From contig NZ_LT607802.1 in NCBI RefSeq assembly GCF_900090205.1, positions 1,651,215 to 1,715,214 on the forward strand: a stretch of 64,000 nucleotides of DNA. The letters are read 5' to 3'. Every line of letters begins with the position of its first letter. The stretch's first letter is position 1. Positions 1-9,022 of the stretch are shown in pieces. The translations under genes were made by a program, and so were the position numbers. A model generated the notes under the pieces. That model did no database searches and was not told where the DNA came from. It was given only the letters and a program-made list of their open reading frames with translations. The DNA comes from Vogesella sp. LIG4 (GTDB lineage Bacteria; Pseudomonadota; Gammaproteobacteria; Burkholderiales; Chromobacteriaceae).

Positions 1-135
1 ACATTCCGCTTTTTCAGTTATTGAATAAGCAACGAAGAAATCCTTATTTTTCGAATAAGGGGCCGGCCAATATCCTGTGGCCAGTTATATAGCCACAGGA
101 CGCACCATGAACCCGACCACCCGAGGAGCCGCCGC
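1..135 (+). promoter_or_regulatory. Leader region upstream of cysT
   Basis: This AT-rich stretch precedes the sulfate transport genes. It holds two hairpins: CCTTATT/AATAAGG (42-48 with 54-60) and TCCTGTGGC/GCCACAGGA (73-81 with 92-100). The repeated GAATAAG words (23-29 and 53-59) resemble the AT-rich half-sites of CysB-activated promoters, but that is inference. An ATG at 107 opens a 10-codon reading frame ([10 protein letters not shown]) whose TGA at 137-139 overlaps the cysT ATG. A sulfate-binding protein gene could end just upstream, outside the window, which would make this an intercistronic region. Confidence 0.4.
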
Positions 136-975
136 ATGAGCCGTGCCGCTACCTTGCCCCGTGTGCTGCCCGGCTTCGGCCTGTCGCTGGGCTTTACCCT
201 CACTTATCTGTCGCTGATCGTGCTGATTCCGCTGTCGGCGGTGTTCTTCCGCGCCAGCGGCCTGAGCCTGGATGGCTTCTGGGCGGCGGTGAGCGCGCCG
301 CGCGTGCTGGCGTCCTACCGGCTCAGCTTCGGCATGGCGCTGCTGGCGGCGGCCATCAACAGCGTGTTCGGCCTGCTGCTGGCCTGGGCGCTGGTGCGCT
401 ACCGCTTTGCCGGCAAGAAGCTGGTGGATGCGCTGGTGGATCTGCCGTTCGCGCTGCCCACCGCGGTGGCCGGCATCGCGCTTACCGCCCTGTACGCCGG
501 CAACGGCTGGCTGGGGCGCTACCTGGAGCCGCTGGGCATCAAGGTGGCGTTCGGGCCGCTGGGGGTGCTGGTGGCGCTGGTGTTCATCGGCCTGCCCTTC
601 GTGGTGCGCACGGTGCAGCCGGTGCTGGAAGACCTGGAGACCGAGCTGGAGGAAGCCGCCTCCAGCCTGGGCGCGCACCGCTGGCAGACTTTCCGCCACG
701 TGATCCTGCCGGTGCTGCAGCCGGCGCTGATGACCGGTTTCGCGCTGGCCTTCGCCCGCGCGGTGGGCGAGTACGGCTCGGTGATCTTCATCGCCGGCAA
801 CATCCCCATGGTGTCGGAGATCACCCCGCTGATGATCATCAGCAAGCTGGAGCAGTACGACTATGCCGGCGCCACCGCCATTGCCGGGGTGATGCTGGTG
901 CTGTCCTTCCTGCTGCTGCTGGCTATCAACGGCCTGCAGGCCTGGCAGGCGAAACGTAGCGGAAGGAGTGCATGA
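136..975 (+). CDS. cysT: Sulfate/thiosulfate ABC transporter permease CysT (CysU)
   Basis: This is one of the two inner-membrane permeases of the sulfate/thiosulfate ABC importer; with CysW and CysA it brings sulfate in for cysteine synthesis. The 279-aa protein has six hydrophobic segments and the permease EAA loop near residue 175 ([15 protein letters not shown]), which docks on the ATPase. Length is normal for the family. The start is preceded by GAGGAG at 124-128 and overlaps the stop of a 10-codon reading frame. Its own stop overlaps the cysW start, so the two are translationally coupled. The neighbours cysW, cysA and cysB make the assignment firm. Confidence 0.95.
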   Translation: MSRAATLPRVLPGFGLSLGFTLTYLSLIVLIPLSAVFFRASGLSLDGFWAAVSAPRVLASYRLSFGMALLAAAINSVFGLLLAWALVRYRFAGKKLVDALVDLPFALPTAVAGIALTALYAGNGWLGRYLEPLGIKVAFGPLGVLVALVFIGLPFVVRTVQPVLEDLETELEEAASSLGAHRWQTFRHVILPVLQPALMTGFALAFARAVGEYGSVIFIAGNIPMVSEITPLMIISKLEQYDYAGATAIAGVMLVLSFLLLLAINGLQAWQAKRSGRSA

Positions 976-1850
976 TGGCCGGCGCCGTTTCCAATCTCTA
1001 TGCCCAGCACGACCGCGCAGCGCTGCTGGAAAGCCGCCAGGCCACCCGTGAGCCGGCGTGGGTGAAATACACCATTCTCGGCCTGGCACTGGGTTTCTTC
1101 GCCGTGTTTCTGCTGCTGCCGCTGGCAGTGGTGTTCGCCGAGGCGCTGGCCAAGGGCTGGGATACCTACCTTGCCGCGCTGCTGGAGCCGGACGCGCTGT
1201 CGGCGGTGAAGCTCACCCTGCTGGCGGCGCTGATCTCGGTGCCGCTGAACCTGGTGTTCGGCGTGGCGGCGGCGTGGGCGATCACCCGTTTCGATTTTCG
1301 CGGCAAGCAGCTCTTGATCACCCTGATCGACCTGCCGTTCTCGGTGTCTCCGGTGGTGGCGGGCCTGGTGTACGTGCTGGTGTTCAGCAGCCACGGCTGG
1401 GTAGGCCCCTGGCTGCTGGGCCACGACATCAAGATCATCTTCGCGGTGCCGGGCATCGTGCTGGCCACCGTGTTCGTCACCGTGCCCTTCGTTGCCCGCG
1501 AGCTGATTCCGCTGCTGCAGGCGCAGGGCCGCGAGGAGGAAGAAGCCGCGGTGGTGCTGGGCGCGCGCGGCTGGCAGGTGTTCTGGTATGTGACGCTGCC
1601 GAATGTGCGCTGGGCGCTGCTGTACGGCGTGATTCTCAGCAATGCGCGGGCGATGGGCGAATTCGGCGCGGTGTCGGTGGTGTCCGGCCATATCCGTGGC
1701 GAGACCAACACCCTGCCGCTGCACGTGGAGATTCTTTACAACGAGTACCAGTTCGCTGCCGCCTTCGCCGTGGCCAGCCTGCTGGCACTGCTGGCACTGG
1801 TGACGCTGGCGGTGAAGAGCTGGGTGGAGTGGCGCGCCACGCGCAATTGA
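972..1850 (+). CDS. cysW: Sulfate/thiosulfate ABC transporter permease CysW
   Basis: This is the second permease of the sulfate importer, paired with CysT. The 292-aa protein has six membrane segments and an EAA loop ([17 protein letters not shown], about residue 183). The N-terminal extension before the first membrane segment is about 35 residues. The ATG at 972 overlaps the cysT stop (ATGA), with a GGAAGGAG ribosome site at 961-968; the ATG at 975 is an equally placed alternative. A 66-nt gap separates it from cysA. Confidence 0.95.
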   Translation: MMAGAVSNLYAQHDRAALLESRQATREPAWVKYTILGLALGFFAVFLLLPLAVVFAEALAKGWDTYLAALLEPDALSAVKLTLLAALISVPLNLVFGVAAAWAITRFDFRGKQLLITLIDLPFSVSPVVAGLVYVLVFSSHGWVGPWLLGHDIKIIFAVPGIVLATVFVTVPFVARELIPLLQAQGREEEEAAVVLGARGWQVFWYVTLPNVRWALLYGVILSNARAMGEFGAVSVVSGHIRGETNTLPLHVEILYNEYQFAAAFAVASLLALLALVTLAVKSWVEWRATRN

Positions 1851-1916
1851 ATACATCACCCGGGCCAGTGAGCGCTCGGGACTAGGTTGGCCGCAAGACG
1901 GCAACGGAGAAACAAG

Positions 1917-2990
1917 ATGAGCATCCAGGTACAGAACATACACAAGGCATTCGGCGATTTCGTCGCCCTCGACAATCTCTCGCTGGATTTCCCCAGCGGC
2001 GAACTGGTGGCGCTGCTGGGGCCGTCCGGCTGCGGCAAGACCACGCTGCTGCGCGTCATCGCCGGGCTGGAGCAGGCCGACAGCGGCCGCGTGCTACTGG
2101 ATGGCGAGGACGCCTCCGACACCCACGTGCGCGAGCGCCAGGTGGGCTTCGTGTTCCAGCACTACGCGCTGTTCCGCCACATGACGGTGTTCGACAACGT
2201 GGCCTTCGGCCTGCGCATGAAGCCGCGCAGCCAGCGCCCGAGCGAGGCGGACATCAAGCGCAAGGTGCATGAGTTGCTGAGCCTGGTGCAGCTGGACTGG
2301 CTGGCGGACCGCTTCCCGGCGCAGCTGTCCGGCGGCCAGCGCCAGCGCATCGCCCTGGCGCGCGCGCTGGCGGTGGAGCCGCGCGTGCTGCTCTTGGACG
2401 AGCCGTTCGGCGCGCTGGATGCCAAGGTGCGCAAGGAGCTGCGCCGCTGGCTGCGCCGCCTGCACGACGAGCTGCACATCACCTCCATCTTCGTTACCCA
2501 CGACCAGGAAGAAGCGCTGGAAGTGGCCGACCGCGTGGTGCTGATGAACCACGGCCGCGTGGAGCAGATCGGCAGCCCGGGCGAGGTATACCGCCAGCCG
2601 GCCACGCCCTTCGTCTATGGCTTCCTGGGTGCGGCCAACCGTTTCGAGGGCAGCGGCAGTGCCGGCGGCATCGCGGTGGGCAGCGCCCGCCTGTCCAGCG
2701 AGCCGGGCTACGATGGCCGGGTGATCGCCTTCGTGCGGCCGCATGAACTGGATATCATCCCCAGGGAGGCGGGCGAGGGCATACCGGCGCGCATCAGCCG
2801 CGTGCTGACGCTGGGTGCGCTCACCCGCGTGGAGCTGGAGGGTCGCGACGAGCTGGCCGGCCAGCAGTTCGACGTGGAACTGCCGGCGGAAAGCCTCCTT
2901 GCCGCCGGCCTGCAGGCCGGGCAGCCGGTACGACTCAAGCCGCGCAGCGTGCGCGTGTTCGCCAACAACGAAACGGCAGGTGCCGCATGA
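1917..2990 (+). CDS. cysA: Sulfate/thiosulfate ABC transporter ATP-binding protein CysA
   Basis: This is the ATPase that powers the CysTW permease. The 357-aa protein shows Walker A (GPSGCGKTT, about residue 38), the Q-loop, the signature LSGGQRQR, Walker B (LLLDEPFG) and the switch His in [10 protein letters not shown]-terminal TOBE-like regulatory domain follows (about 240-355). I chose the ATG at 1917, not the open frame extending to 1887, because ACGGAGA sits just before it and MSIQVQNI matches the usual CysA start. Its last four bases overlap cysB. A copy of the dispersed GTTGGCCGCA word lies in the leader at 1886-1895 and another in the gene (2630-2639). Confidence 0.95.
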   Translation: MSIQVQNIHKAFGDFVALDNLSLDFPSGELVALLGPSGCGKTTLLRVIAGLEQADSGRVLLDGEDASDTHVRERQVGFVFQHYALFRHMTVFDNVAFGLRMKPRSQRPSEADIKRKVHELLSLVQLDWLADRFPAQLSGGQRQRIALARALAVEPRVLLLDEPFGALDAKVRKELRRWLRRLHDELHITSIFVTHDQEEALEVADRVVLMNHGRVEQIGSPGEVYRQPATPFVYGFLGAANRFEGSGSAGGIAVGSARLSSEPGYDGRVIAFVRPHELDIIPREAGEGIPARISRVLTLGALTRVELEGRDELAGQQFDVELPAESLLAAGLQAGQPVRLKPRSVRVFANNETAGAA

Positions 2991-3916
2991 ATTTCCAGCA
3001 GCTACGCATCATCCGCGAGACAGTGCGGCAGAATTTCAACCTCACCGAGGTAGCCAATGCGCTGTTCACCTCGCAGTCCGGCGTCTCCAAGCACATCAAG
3101 GACCTGGAAGACGAGCTGGGCGTGGAGCTGTTCGTGCGCAAGGGCAAGCGCTTTCTCGGCCTGACCGACCCCGGCAAGGAGCTGCTCACCATCGTCGAGC
3201 GCATGCTGCTGGATGCCGGCAACATCAAGCGCCTGGCCGAGCAGTTCAGCCAGCGCGACGAAGGCCAGCTCACCATTGCCACCACCCATACCCAGGCGCG
3301 CTACGCGCTGCCCAAGGTGGTGACCGCGTTCAAGAAGGCCTTCCCCAAGGTACACCTGGTGCTGCACCAGGCCAGCCCGGACGAGCTGGTGCGCCTGCTC
3401 TTGGCCGGCGAAGCCGACATCGGCATCGCCACCGAGGCGGTGGCCGAGGTGCCGGAGCTGGTGTCCTTCCCCTACTACAGCTGGCACCACGCGGTGATCG
3501 CACCGCCGGAACACCCGCTGCATGGCCAGCCGCTGTCGCTGGAGACACTGGCCGATTACCCCATCGTCACCTACCACCAGGGCTTTACCGGCCGCGCGCA
3601 GATCGACCGCGCCTTCGCCGATGCCGGCCTGGCACCGGACATCGTGATGGCGGCACTGGATGCCGACGTGATCAAGACCTATGTGGAGCTGGAGCTGGGC
3701 GTGGGCATCATCGCCTCGATGGCGGTGGATGCGCAGCGCGACAGCCAGGTGCGGGTAGTGCCGGGCGAGCCGCTGTTCGGCCACCAGACCACCCGCGTCG
3801 CCATCCGCCGCGGCCACTACCTGCGCAGCTTCGCCTACCGCTTCATCGAGCTGTGCTCGGCGGCGCTGGACGAAGACACCGTGCGCCGGGCGCTGTCGCC
3901 GCTGGCGCAGGATTGA
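2987..3916 (+). CDS. cysB: LysR-type regulator CysB
   Basis: CysB is the activator of sulfur-assimilation genes; it senses N-acetylserine and sulfate or thiosulfate. The 309-aa protein begins [13 protein letters not shown], the hallmark CysB/Cbl start, followed by a winged helix-turn-helix ([19 protein letters not shown], residues about 20-40) and a substrate-binding domain that keeps TTHTQARY and TYHQGFTGR. It overlaps cysA by four bases (ATGA), so regulator and transporter are one operon. In enterobacteria cysB stands alone, so this linkage suggests it governs the operon it belongs to. Confidence 0.93.
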   Translation: MNFQQLRIIRETVRQNFNLTEVANALFTSQSGVSKHIKDLEDELGVELFVRKGKRFLGLTDPGKELLTIVERMLLDAGNIKRLAEQFSQRDEGQLTIATTHTQARYALPKVVTAFKKAFPKVHLVLHQASPDELVRLLLAGEADIGIATEAVAEVPELVSFPYYSWHHAVIAPPEHPLHGQPLSLETLADYPIVTYHQGFTGRAQIDRAFADAGLAPDIVMAALDADVIKTYVELELGVGIIASMAVDAQRDSQVRVVPGEPLFGHQTTRVAIRRGHYLRSFAYRFIELCSAALDEDTVRRALSPLAQD

Positions 3917-3963
3917 GCTGATTACGATCTTTGGCTCGCGAGGACGTGAGCCTGTTCTGCAAT

Positions 3964-3996
3964 GCTTGCGGCCAACTTTGAAGGTTGGCCGCAAGC
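3964..3996 (+). terminator. Hairpin terminator built from an inverted pair of the dispersed word
   Basis: GCTTGCGGCCAAC (3964-3976) and GTTGGCCGCAAGC (3984-3996) pair perfectly over 13 bp around a 7-nt loop, 47 nt after the cysB stop. There is no strong T-tract. The position at a 3' end and the two copies of GTTGGCCGCA parallel the uptake-sequence terminators known in Neisseria. Confidence 0.65.
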
Positions 3997-3997
3997 A

Positions 3998-4113
3998 CGT
4001 AGGTTGGGTTGAGCGTAGCGAGGCCCAACGTTTACCGGGTTGGTTTGGTGGTGTTGTCGGGTGTGGAATCCGCTGCGCGGATGATGTTTGAAGTAGCCGG
4101 TTCCGCCCGGCGC
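3998..4113 (+). repeat. Intergenic repeat R2, copy 1
   Basis: It starts CGTAGGTTGGGTTGAGCG and ends near GTAGCCGGTTCC. The GTTGGG/CCCAAC arms can form a hairpin, and a GCGCGGAT segment lies inside. The second copy is at 4435-4533. I name no published family. Confidence 0.6.
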
Positions 4114-4337
4114 ACGGGGTACTTTCTTTTGCTTTGCCAAAAGAAAGTACCCAAAGAAAAGGCGACCCGGGGCTGCTCGAAACCCCGTGCAAAAAGGCAC
4201 GCCCCAGGCGCCGCCGAACTCGTCCCTCGCTAACGGCTCGGGACTCAGACAGATCGGCGTCTTAAAACCTGGGGCGCACCATTTTGCCCGCGCTCGCGCC
4301 AACGGGATTGGGGCAAGTCGGTTCGGTTCAGCCGGCT

Positions 4338-4370
4338 CGTAGGGTGGGCAAAGCGCAGCGTGCCCACCAG
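4338..4370 (+). repeat. Intergenic repeat R1, partial copy
   Basis: Reads GTAGGGTGGGCAAAGCGCAG and then GTGCCCACCA. Fuller copies with both arms lie at 19113-19190 and 37790-37869. Confidence 0.6.
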
Positions 4371-4434
4371 TGTGATGTTGGCCGCATCCACCCAGGAGCA
4401 AGGCAGCCGTCAGCACGGCGTTGTGGTGCCAGCC

Positions 4435-4533
4435 CGTAGGTTGGGTTGAGCGTAGCGAAGCCCAACGTTTACCGCGTTATCCGGTTTTGTATCCGCTACG
4501 CGGATGATGTTTGAAGTCGCCGGTTCCGACCGG
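4435..4533 (+). repeat. Intergenic repeat R2, copy 2
   Basis: Matches 3998-4113 at the start (CGTAGGTTGGGTTGAGCG) and at the end (GATGATGTTTGAAGT), with a shorter and diverged middle. The ATCCGC-TAC-GCGGAT hairpin lies inside. Confidence 0.6.
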
Positions 4534-4553
4534 CATATGTGGATTGGCTCGCG

Positions 4554-4635
4554 GTAGGGCGGGTTGGCCGCAGGCCATACCCGCGCAGAGTTGGCGGCTT
4601 GCGCGGGGATGAACCGTTGCTTCAACCCGCCCTAC
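4554..4635 (+). repeat. Intergenic repeat R3, copy 1 (contains the dispersed word)
   Basis: Inverted-repeat element bounded by GTAGGGCGGGTTG and CAACCCGCCCTAC. It carries GTTGGCCGCA at 4563-4572. Related copies are at 10009-10045 (partial, without the word) and 37657-37744 (full, with the word). Confidence 0.6.
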
Positions 4636-4662
4636 TTGCTGGGAGAGCGGCTTTGCCACGCG

Positions 4663-4694
4663 GCGGCCAACCTTGTTGCGATAAGGTTGGCCGC
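4663..4694 (-). terminator. Word-pair hairpin after the DMT exporter gene
   Basis: GCGGCCAACCTT (4663-4674) and AAGGTTGGCCGC (4683-4694) form a perfect 12-bp stem with an 8-nt loop, 17 nt past the stop of the minus-strand exporter gene. One arm carries the exact 10-mer (4686-4695); the other differs at its last base. Confidence 0.6.
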
Positions 4695-4710
4695 AAGCAT
4701 TTTCTGCCCA

Positions 4711-5589
4711 TCAGCTACGCACCGCCCGTGCCGGCAGCGCCTGCCACAGCGCCGCGCCGGCGATCAGCAGGCCGCCGATCCAGCCGCTGCCGGCCAGCGG
4801 CTCGCCCAGCCAGGCCACCGCGAACAGCGCGCCCCACAGCGGCTCGCTGCCCAGCAGCAGCGCCACCTTGCTGGGGCTGGAGTCGGCCAGCGCGCGGTTC
4901 ATCGCCCAGAAGGCGAACAGGGTGCAGAACAGCACCAGGAAGGCAATGGCCAGCCAGAACGGCGCCACTGTCGGCAGCGGCGGCAGCCCGCCGGGCTGCA
5001 GTAGCGCGAGCAGTAGTGCCCCGACGCCCACCAGCGCGCTCTGCACGCCGGTGAGGCCCAGCATGTCGATACCCTTGCCGGCGGTAAGCCGGGTGGCAAG
5101 GCAGGTCTGCACGGCACGCAGCAGCGCCGCCAGCAGCATCAGCGCATCGCCGCTGGCAAAGCGGCCGGCCGCCATGCCGGTGAGCAGCCAGGTGCCCAGC
5201 AGCGACACGATGGCCGCCAGCCATAGCCGCGCCGCCGGGCGTTTGCCGAACCACAGCCATTCCACCGGCGGCGTCAGCAGCAGGCACAGGCTGATCAGGA
5301 AGGCGGCGTTGCCGGCGCTGGTGTGCGCCACGCCATAGGTTTCCACCAGGATCACCGTCAGCAGCCCGGCGCCTATCGGCAGCGCCGCTCGCAGCGTGGC
5401 AGCCTGCTGCGCGCGCGGCAGCCGCAACCAGTAGGGCAGCAGCAACAGCGCGCTCAGCAGAAAGCGCAGCGCGATGACGCCGGCTACCGGGTAGAAGGCC
5501 AGCGCGCTCTTCACCATGCTGTAGCTGCCGCCCCAGATGGCGGCGGTGAGCAGCAGCAACAGTTCGGCGGGAATCAGGATGCGGTTCAT
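4711..5589 (-). CDS. EamA/DMT-family transporter
   Basis: This is an inner-membrane permease of the drug/metabolite transporter superfamily, a group that exports amino acids, nucleosides or small metabolites; the substrate cannot be told from sequence. The 292-aa protein has about ten hydrophobic segments and the family opening AAIWGGSYSMVKSAL, plus the internal EamA duplication whose second half ends PLAGSGWIGGLLIAGAAL. A GGAG ribosome site lies just upstream of the ATG. It is divergent from a LysR regulator 87 nt away, which probably controls it. Confidence 0.88.
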   Translation of the reverse strand: MNRILIPAELLLLLTAAIWGGSYSMVKSALAFYPVAGVIALRFLLSALLLLPYWLRLPRAQQAATLRAALPIGAGLLTVILVETYGVAHTSAGNAAFLISLCLLLTPPVEWLWFGKRPAARLWLAAIVSLLGTWLLTGMAAGRFASGDALMLLAALLRAVQTCLATRLTAGKGIDMLGLTGVQSALVGVGALLLALLQPGGLPPLPTVAPFWLAIAFLVLFCTLFAFWAMNRALADSSPSKVALLLGSEPLWGALFAVAWLGEPLAGSGWIGGLLIAGAALWQALPARAVRS

Positions 5590-5676
5590 GGCGGGCTCCT
5601 TGCATGTGTTGGCTACCAGTATGAAACTGCATGCCGGTATTGATAATCGGCCATTCAGGCACAGGATTTTTGCGCC

Positions 5677-6603
5677 ATGAGAACAAGTGAGCTATTGCCG
5701 CTGCTGGCGGACCTGGCAGTGCTGGTGGAAGTGGTGGAGGCGGGTTCCTTCAGCGCCGCCGCGCGGCTGCAGGGCAGCACGCCGTCGGCGGTGAGCCGGC
5801 AGATTGCCCGGCTGGAGGCGGCGCTGGGGCTGAAGCTGCTGGAGCGCAGCACGCGGCGGCTGCGGCTGAGCAGTGGCGGGCAGGAGGTGCTGCGCCACGC
5901 CCGCGCCATGCTGGAGGCGGCCCGCGCCGCCTGCGACGGCGCTGCGCACCACGCCAGCAGCGTCAGCGGCCGGGTAAGGTTGGCCGCACCCAAGGCGGCG
6001 CTGCGGCAGCTGATTCATCCACAGCTGCCCGGCCTGCTGCAACTTTATCCACAGTTGTCGCTGGAGTTGCAGGTAACCGACCAGGTGGTGGACCTGATCG
6101 CCGACGGCGTGGACATCGCGCTGCGCCTGGGCGACCCGCCGCCCGGCTACGTGGCGCGGCCGTTCATGGAGGTGCGTACCCTGCTGTACGCCGCGCCGGC
6201 CTACCTGGCGGCCAACGGCACGCCGCAACATCCGGCCGAGCTGGTGCGCCACAGCTGCCTGCAGCTGGCGGAGCTGCCGGGCGACGACGAATGGTGCCTG
6301 ATGCGCGACAACGAGCGGGTGGTGGTGAATGTGCGCGGCCGCTATGCCAGCAACCACAGCGAGATGCGGCGCGAAGCAGCCGAGTGGGGGCTGGGCATCG
6401 CCTGCCTGCCGGATTTCTCGGTACGGCAGCAGCTGGCGGATGGCAGCCTGCAGCAGGTGCTGCCGGGCTGGCAGTTGCTGGGGCGCTACCAGGGCAGCTG
6501 CTGGCTGGTGTACCACGCCGACCGCTACCGCTCGCCACGGGTGCGCGCGGTGGTGGATTACCTGCTGCAGATTGCTGCCGATCTAGGCCAGCAGCGCGCG
6601 TAG
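5677..6603 (+). CDS. LysR-family transcriptional regulator
   Basis: 308-aa regulator with an N-terminal winged HTH (FSAAARLQGSTPSAVSRQIARLE, about residues 24-47) and a C-terminal substrate-binding domain of the AaeR/DsdC-like type often seen next to DMT exporters. It is divergent from the EamA gene and likely regulates it. Codons for RLAA around 5976-5988 are AGG TTG GCC GCA, rare choices here, and they spell the dispersed word. The last 21 nt overlap the 3' end of the convergent chrA gene. Confidence 0.88.
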   Translation: MRTSELLPLLADLAVLVEVVEAGSFSAAARLQGSTPSAVSRQIARLEAALGLKLLERSTRRLRLSSGGQEVLRHARAMLEAARAACDGAAHHASSVSGRVRLAAPKAALRQLIHPQLPGLLQLYPQLSLELQVTDQVVDLIADGVDIALRLGDPPPGYVARPFMEVRTLLYAAPAYLAANGTPQHPAELVRHSCLQLAELPGDDEWCLMRDNERVVVNVRGRYASNHSEMRREAAEWGLGIACLPDFSVRQQLADGSLQQVLPGWQLLGRYQGSCWLVYHADRYRSPRVRAVVDYLLQIAADLGQQRA

Positions 6604-7908
6604 CAGGCCGATGCCGGCACAGGCGGCAATCACCGGGATTACGCCGCGGCCGCCCTTTACCAGCGCCCACAGGCTGGCGGCGGCCAGCAGCGCGGCGAAC
6701 CAGTCGATGCCGGCGGCGAGTCCGTGCGGCCACAGCAGGTGCCGGCCGAAGAACAGCGCCAGGTTGACGATCACCCCCACCACCGCGGCGGTGATGGCGG
6801 TAAGCGGCGCGGTAAAGCCCAGCTTGCCGCGGGTGTGCTCCACCAGCGGTGCGCCGGCGAGAATGAACAGGAAGGATGGCAGGAAGGTGTACCAGGTGAC
6901 CCAGCTGGCGGCGACGATGCCGCTGATGCTCGCGCTGCCGGCGCCGAACAGCGGCGCGCCGTAGCCGCCGACAAAGGCGACGAAGGCCACCACCATGATC
7001 AGCGGCCCCGGCGTGGTTTCGCCCAGCGCCAGGCCGTCCATCATCTGCCCCGGGCTCAGCCAGCCGAAGTGCGTCACCGCGCCCTGGTAGACGTAGGGCA
7101 GCACCGCGTAGGCGCCGCCGAAGGTCAGCAGTGCCGCCTTGGTGAAGAACCAGCCCATCTGCGGCAGCGTGTGCTGGCTGCCGGCAAGGCTGACGGCCAG
7201 CAGCATCGGCAACCCCCACAACAGCGCACCGCTCAGGATCAGGCGCAGCAGCTTGCCGTGGCTGTAGGTGGCATGTGGCGGTGGCGGGGTGTGGTCGTTG
7301 ATCAGCGCCTGGCTGTCGTCCGGCGCGCCGCTGGCGGCGTGCCCCTTGCCGCCGGCAAATACCTGCGGCCAACGTCTGGCACCCAGCCAGCCGGCCATGC
7401 CGGCCAGCAGCACGATGGCCGGGAACGGCAGCGCGAATAGCGCCAGCGCCAGCAGCGCGGCGGCGGCGATGCCCCACAGCAGCGGGTGCTTCAGCGTGCG
7501 GCTGCCTATGCGCCAGGCGGCCTGCAGCACGATGGCCAGCACCGCCGCCTTGATGCCGGCAAAGGCGCCGGCCACCAGCGGCAGCTGGCCGAACACCATG
7601 TACAGCCAGGACAGCGCAATCAGGATCAGCAGCGAGGGCAGCACGAACAGCACCCCGGCCACCACGCCGCCGCGGGTACGGTGCATCAGCCAGCCCAGGT
7701 AGGTGGCCAGCTGCTGTGCCTCCGGCCCCGGCAGCAGCATGCAGTAGTTGAGTGCGTGCAGGAAACGCTGCTCGGAAATCCAGCGCTTGTTGTCCACCAG
7801 CTCACGGTGCATCAGCGCGATCTGTCCCGCGGGGCCGCCGAAGCTGAGCAAGCCCAGCTTCAGCCAGAAGCGCAGGGCATCGCGAAATGGCACGGCGGGG
7901 TGGGACAT
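6583..7908 (-). CDS. chrA: Chromate transporter ChrA (two-domain)
   Basis: Membrane protein of the CHR family; members expel chromate, giving resistance. The 441-aa protein carries two CHR halves: FWLKLGLLSFGGPAGQIALMH at the N-terminus and FFTKAALLTFGGAYAVLPYV from about residue 220. It is thus the long, bidomain type. I start it at 7908 (MSHPAVPF, with GGAG upstream) because the longer open frame to 7932 would run into the fpr terminator hairpin. It converges with and overlaps the LysR gene by 21 nt. Some ChrA-like proteins carry other anions, so chromate is inferred from the family. Confidence 0.88.
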   Translation of the reverse strand: MSHPAVPFRDALRFWLKLGLLSFGGPAGQIALMHRELVDNKRWISEQRFLHALNYCMLLPGPEAQQLATYLGWLMHRTRGGVVAGVLFVLPSLLILIALSWLYMVFGQLPLVAGAFAGIKAAVLAIVLQAAWRIGSRTLKHPLLWGIAAAALLALALFALPFPAIVLLAGMAGWLGARRWPQVFAGGKGHAASGAPDDSQALINDHTPPPPHATYSHGKLLRLILSGALLWGLPMLLAVSLAGSQHTLPQMGWFFTKAALLTFGGAYAVLPYVYQGAVTHFGWLSPGQMMDGLALGETTPGPLIMVVAFVAFVGGYGAPLFGAGSASISGIVAASWVTWYTFLPSFLFILAGAPLVEHTRGKLGFTAPLTAITAAVVGVIVNLALFFGRHLLWPHGLAAGIDWFAALLAAASLWALVKGGRGVIPVIAACAGIGLLRALLA

Positions 7909-7924
7909 GGCGGGCTCCGGACAG

Positions 7925-7953
7925 CAAAACACCCCGTACGGGACGGGGTGTTA
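7925..7953 (-). terminator. Intrinsic terminator of fpr
   Basis: AACACCCCGT (7928-7937) pairs with ACGGGGTGTT (7943-7952) around a 5-nt loop; read on the minus strand the stem is followed by a T-run. It lies about 50 nt after the fpr stop and just upstream of the chrA start. A single GTTGGCCGCA copy (7964-7973) sits between fpr and the hairpin. Confidence 0.8.
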
Positions 7954-7998
7954 CGGGAACAAGGTTGGCCGCAAGGGCCAGGCTTGTTGTTACTTCTA

Positions 7999-8778
7999 TT
8001 ACTTCTCGACGAAGGCGCGCTCGATGGCGTAGTGGCCCGGCTCGCCCATGCGCGGCGATTCGTGGAAGCCCAGTTCGTCCAGAATGTGGCAGGTGTCGTC
8101 CAGCATTGCCGGGCTGCCGCACAGCAGGGCGCGGTCGGTTTCCGGGTTCAGCTGCGGGATGCCCAGCTGCTTGGCCAGCTCGCCGCTCTTGATCAGGTCG
8201 GTCAGACGGCCCTGGTTGCGGAACGGCTCGCGGGTAACGGTCGGGTAGTAGACCAGCTTCTCGCGTACCAGCTCGCCCAGGTACTCGTGCTCGGCCAGTT
8301 CCTTGGTGATGTAGTCGTGGTAGCCCAGCTCGTTCACCCAGCGCACGCCGTGGATCAGGAAGATCTTGTCGTACAGGTCGTAGACTTCCGGGTCCTTGAT
8401 GATGGACATGAACGGTGCCAGGCCGGTGCCGGTGGACAGCAGGAACAGGTGCTTGGCGCCCGGCAGCAGGTTGTCCTGCACCAGGGTGCCGGTGGGCTTG
8501 CCGGAGATCACCACCTTGTCGCCCGGCTGCAGGTGCTGCAGGCGCGAGGTCAGCGGGCCGTTTGCCACCTTGATGGAGTAGAACTCTAGGTGTTCTTCCC
8601 AGTTGGCGCTGGCCACGGAGTAGGCGCGGATCAGCGGTTTGCCGTTCACCTCAAGACCGATCATCACGAACTGGCCGTTGATGAAACGCAGACCCGGGTC
8701 GCGGGTGCAGGTGAAGCTGAACAGGGTGTCGTTCCAGTGATGAACGGACTGGACGGTTTCGGTCGTGAGGGTAGCCAT
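7999..8778 (-). CDS. fpr: Ferredoxin--NADP reductase
   Basis: Cytosolic FAD enzyme that passes electrons between NADPH and ferredoxin or flavodoxin and serves in iron-sulfur repair and oxidative stress. The 259-aa protein shows the FAD-binding RAYSVAS motif (about residue 51), the NADP-binding STGTGLAPFMSI (about 115) and the C-terminal ending AFVEK typical of bacterial FNRs. Length is normal. Upstream lies a 244-nt AT-rich gap, so it has its own promoter. Homologues are often controlled by a LysR factor, but none adjoins it here. Confidence 0.93.
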   Translation of the reverse strand: MATLTTETVQSVHHWNDTLFSFTCTRDPGLRFINGQFVMIGLEVNGKPLIRAYSVASANWEEHLEFYSIKVANGPLTSRLQHLQPGDKVVISGKPTGTLVQDNLLPGAKHLFLLSTGTGLAPFMSIIKDPEVYDLYDKIFLIHGVRWVNELGYHDYITKELAEHEYLGELVREKLVYYPTVTREPFRNQGRLTDLIKSGELAKQLGIPQLNPETDRALLCGSPAMLDDTCHILDELGFHESPRMGEPGHYAIERAFVEK

Positions 8779-9022
8779 GTGTGTTTGTCTCTACATGCGG
8801 CAGTAATTCAACAGGCGCGTATTCTACCCCAGCTTCCAAATAACTGCTTGGACGGAAAGGTTCTGTCTTTATTGCTTTTTTGATATTACTCAATTTATGT
8901 AATGAGAGTAATTCTCGAAATTTGGCTAAACGCCGCCCTGGCGGGCGATCCGCCCGGCAACTTGCCGCCGCCGGACGCGCAGGTTATGTTGCTGTGCAAC
9001 AACAAGCGGGAGAGATCAGGGC
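8779..9022. promoter_or_regulatory. Divergent control region fpr / dehydrogenase
   Basis: AT-rich, gene-free. An inverted repeat ATTACTC (8885-8891) / GAGTAAT (8906-8912) with a 14-nt spacer could be an operator for either gene. No matching regulator adjoins it. Confidence 0.3.

Larger units (their letters stand above)
3917..4710. repeat. Gene-free island of intergenic repeats between cysB and the DMT exporter gene
   Basis: No coding gene is supported in these 794 nt. In order it holds: the word-pair hairpin (3964-3996); repeat R2 copy 1 (3998-4113, starts CGTAGGTTGGGTTGAG); a 14-bp hairpin GGGTACTTTCTTTT/AAAAGAAAGTACCC (4117-4130 with 4139-4152); part of repeat R1 (4338-4370, CGTAGGGTGGGCAAAG); a single GTTGGCCGCA (4377-4386); R2 copy 2 (4435-4533); R3 copy 1 (4554-4635); and a second word-pair hairpin (4663-4694). 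The two R2 copies are near identical over about 40 nt at the start and again around ATCCGC-TAC/TGC-GCGGAT. Confidence 0.7.

Noticed and set aside
4009..4233. Short open frame of 74 codons in the repeat island
   Set aside because: It lies wholly in R2 and the TACTTT hairpin repeat and has no coding character.
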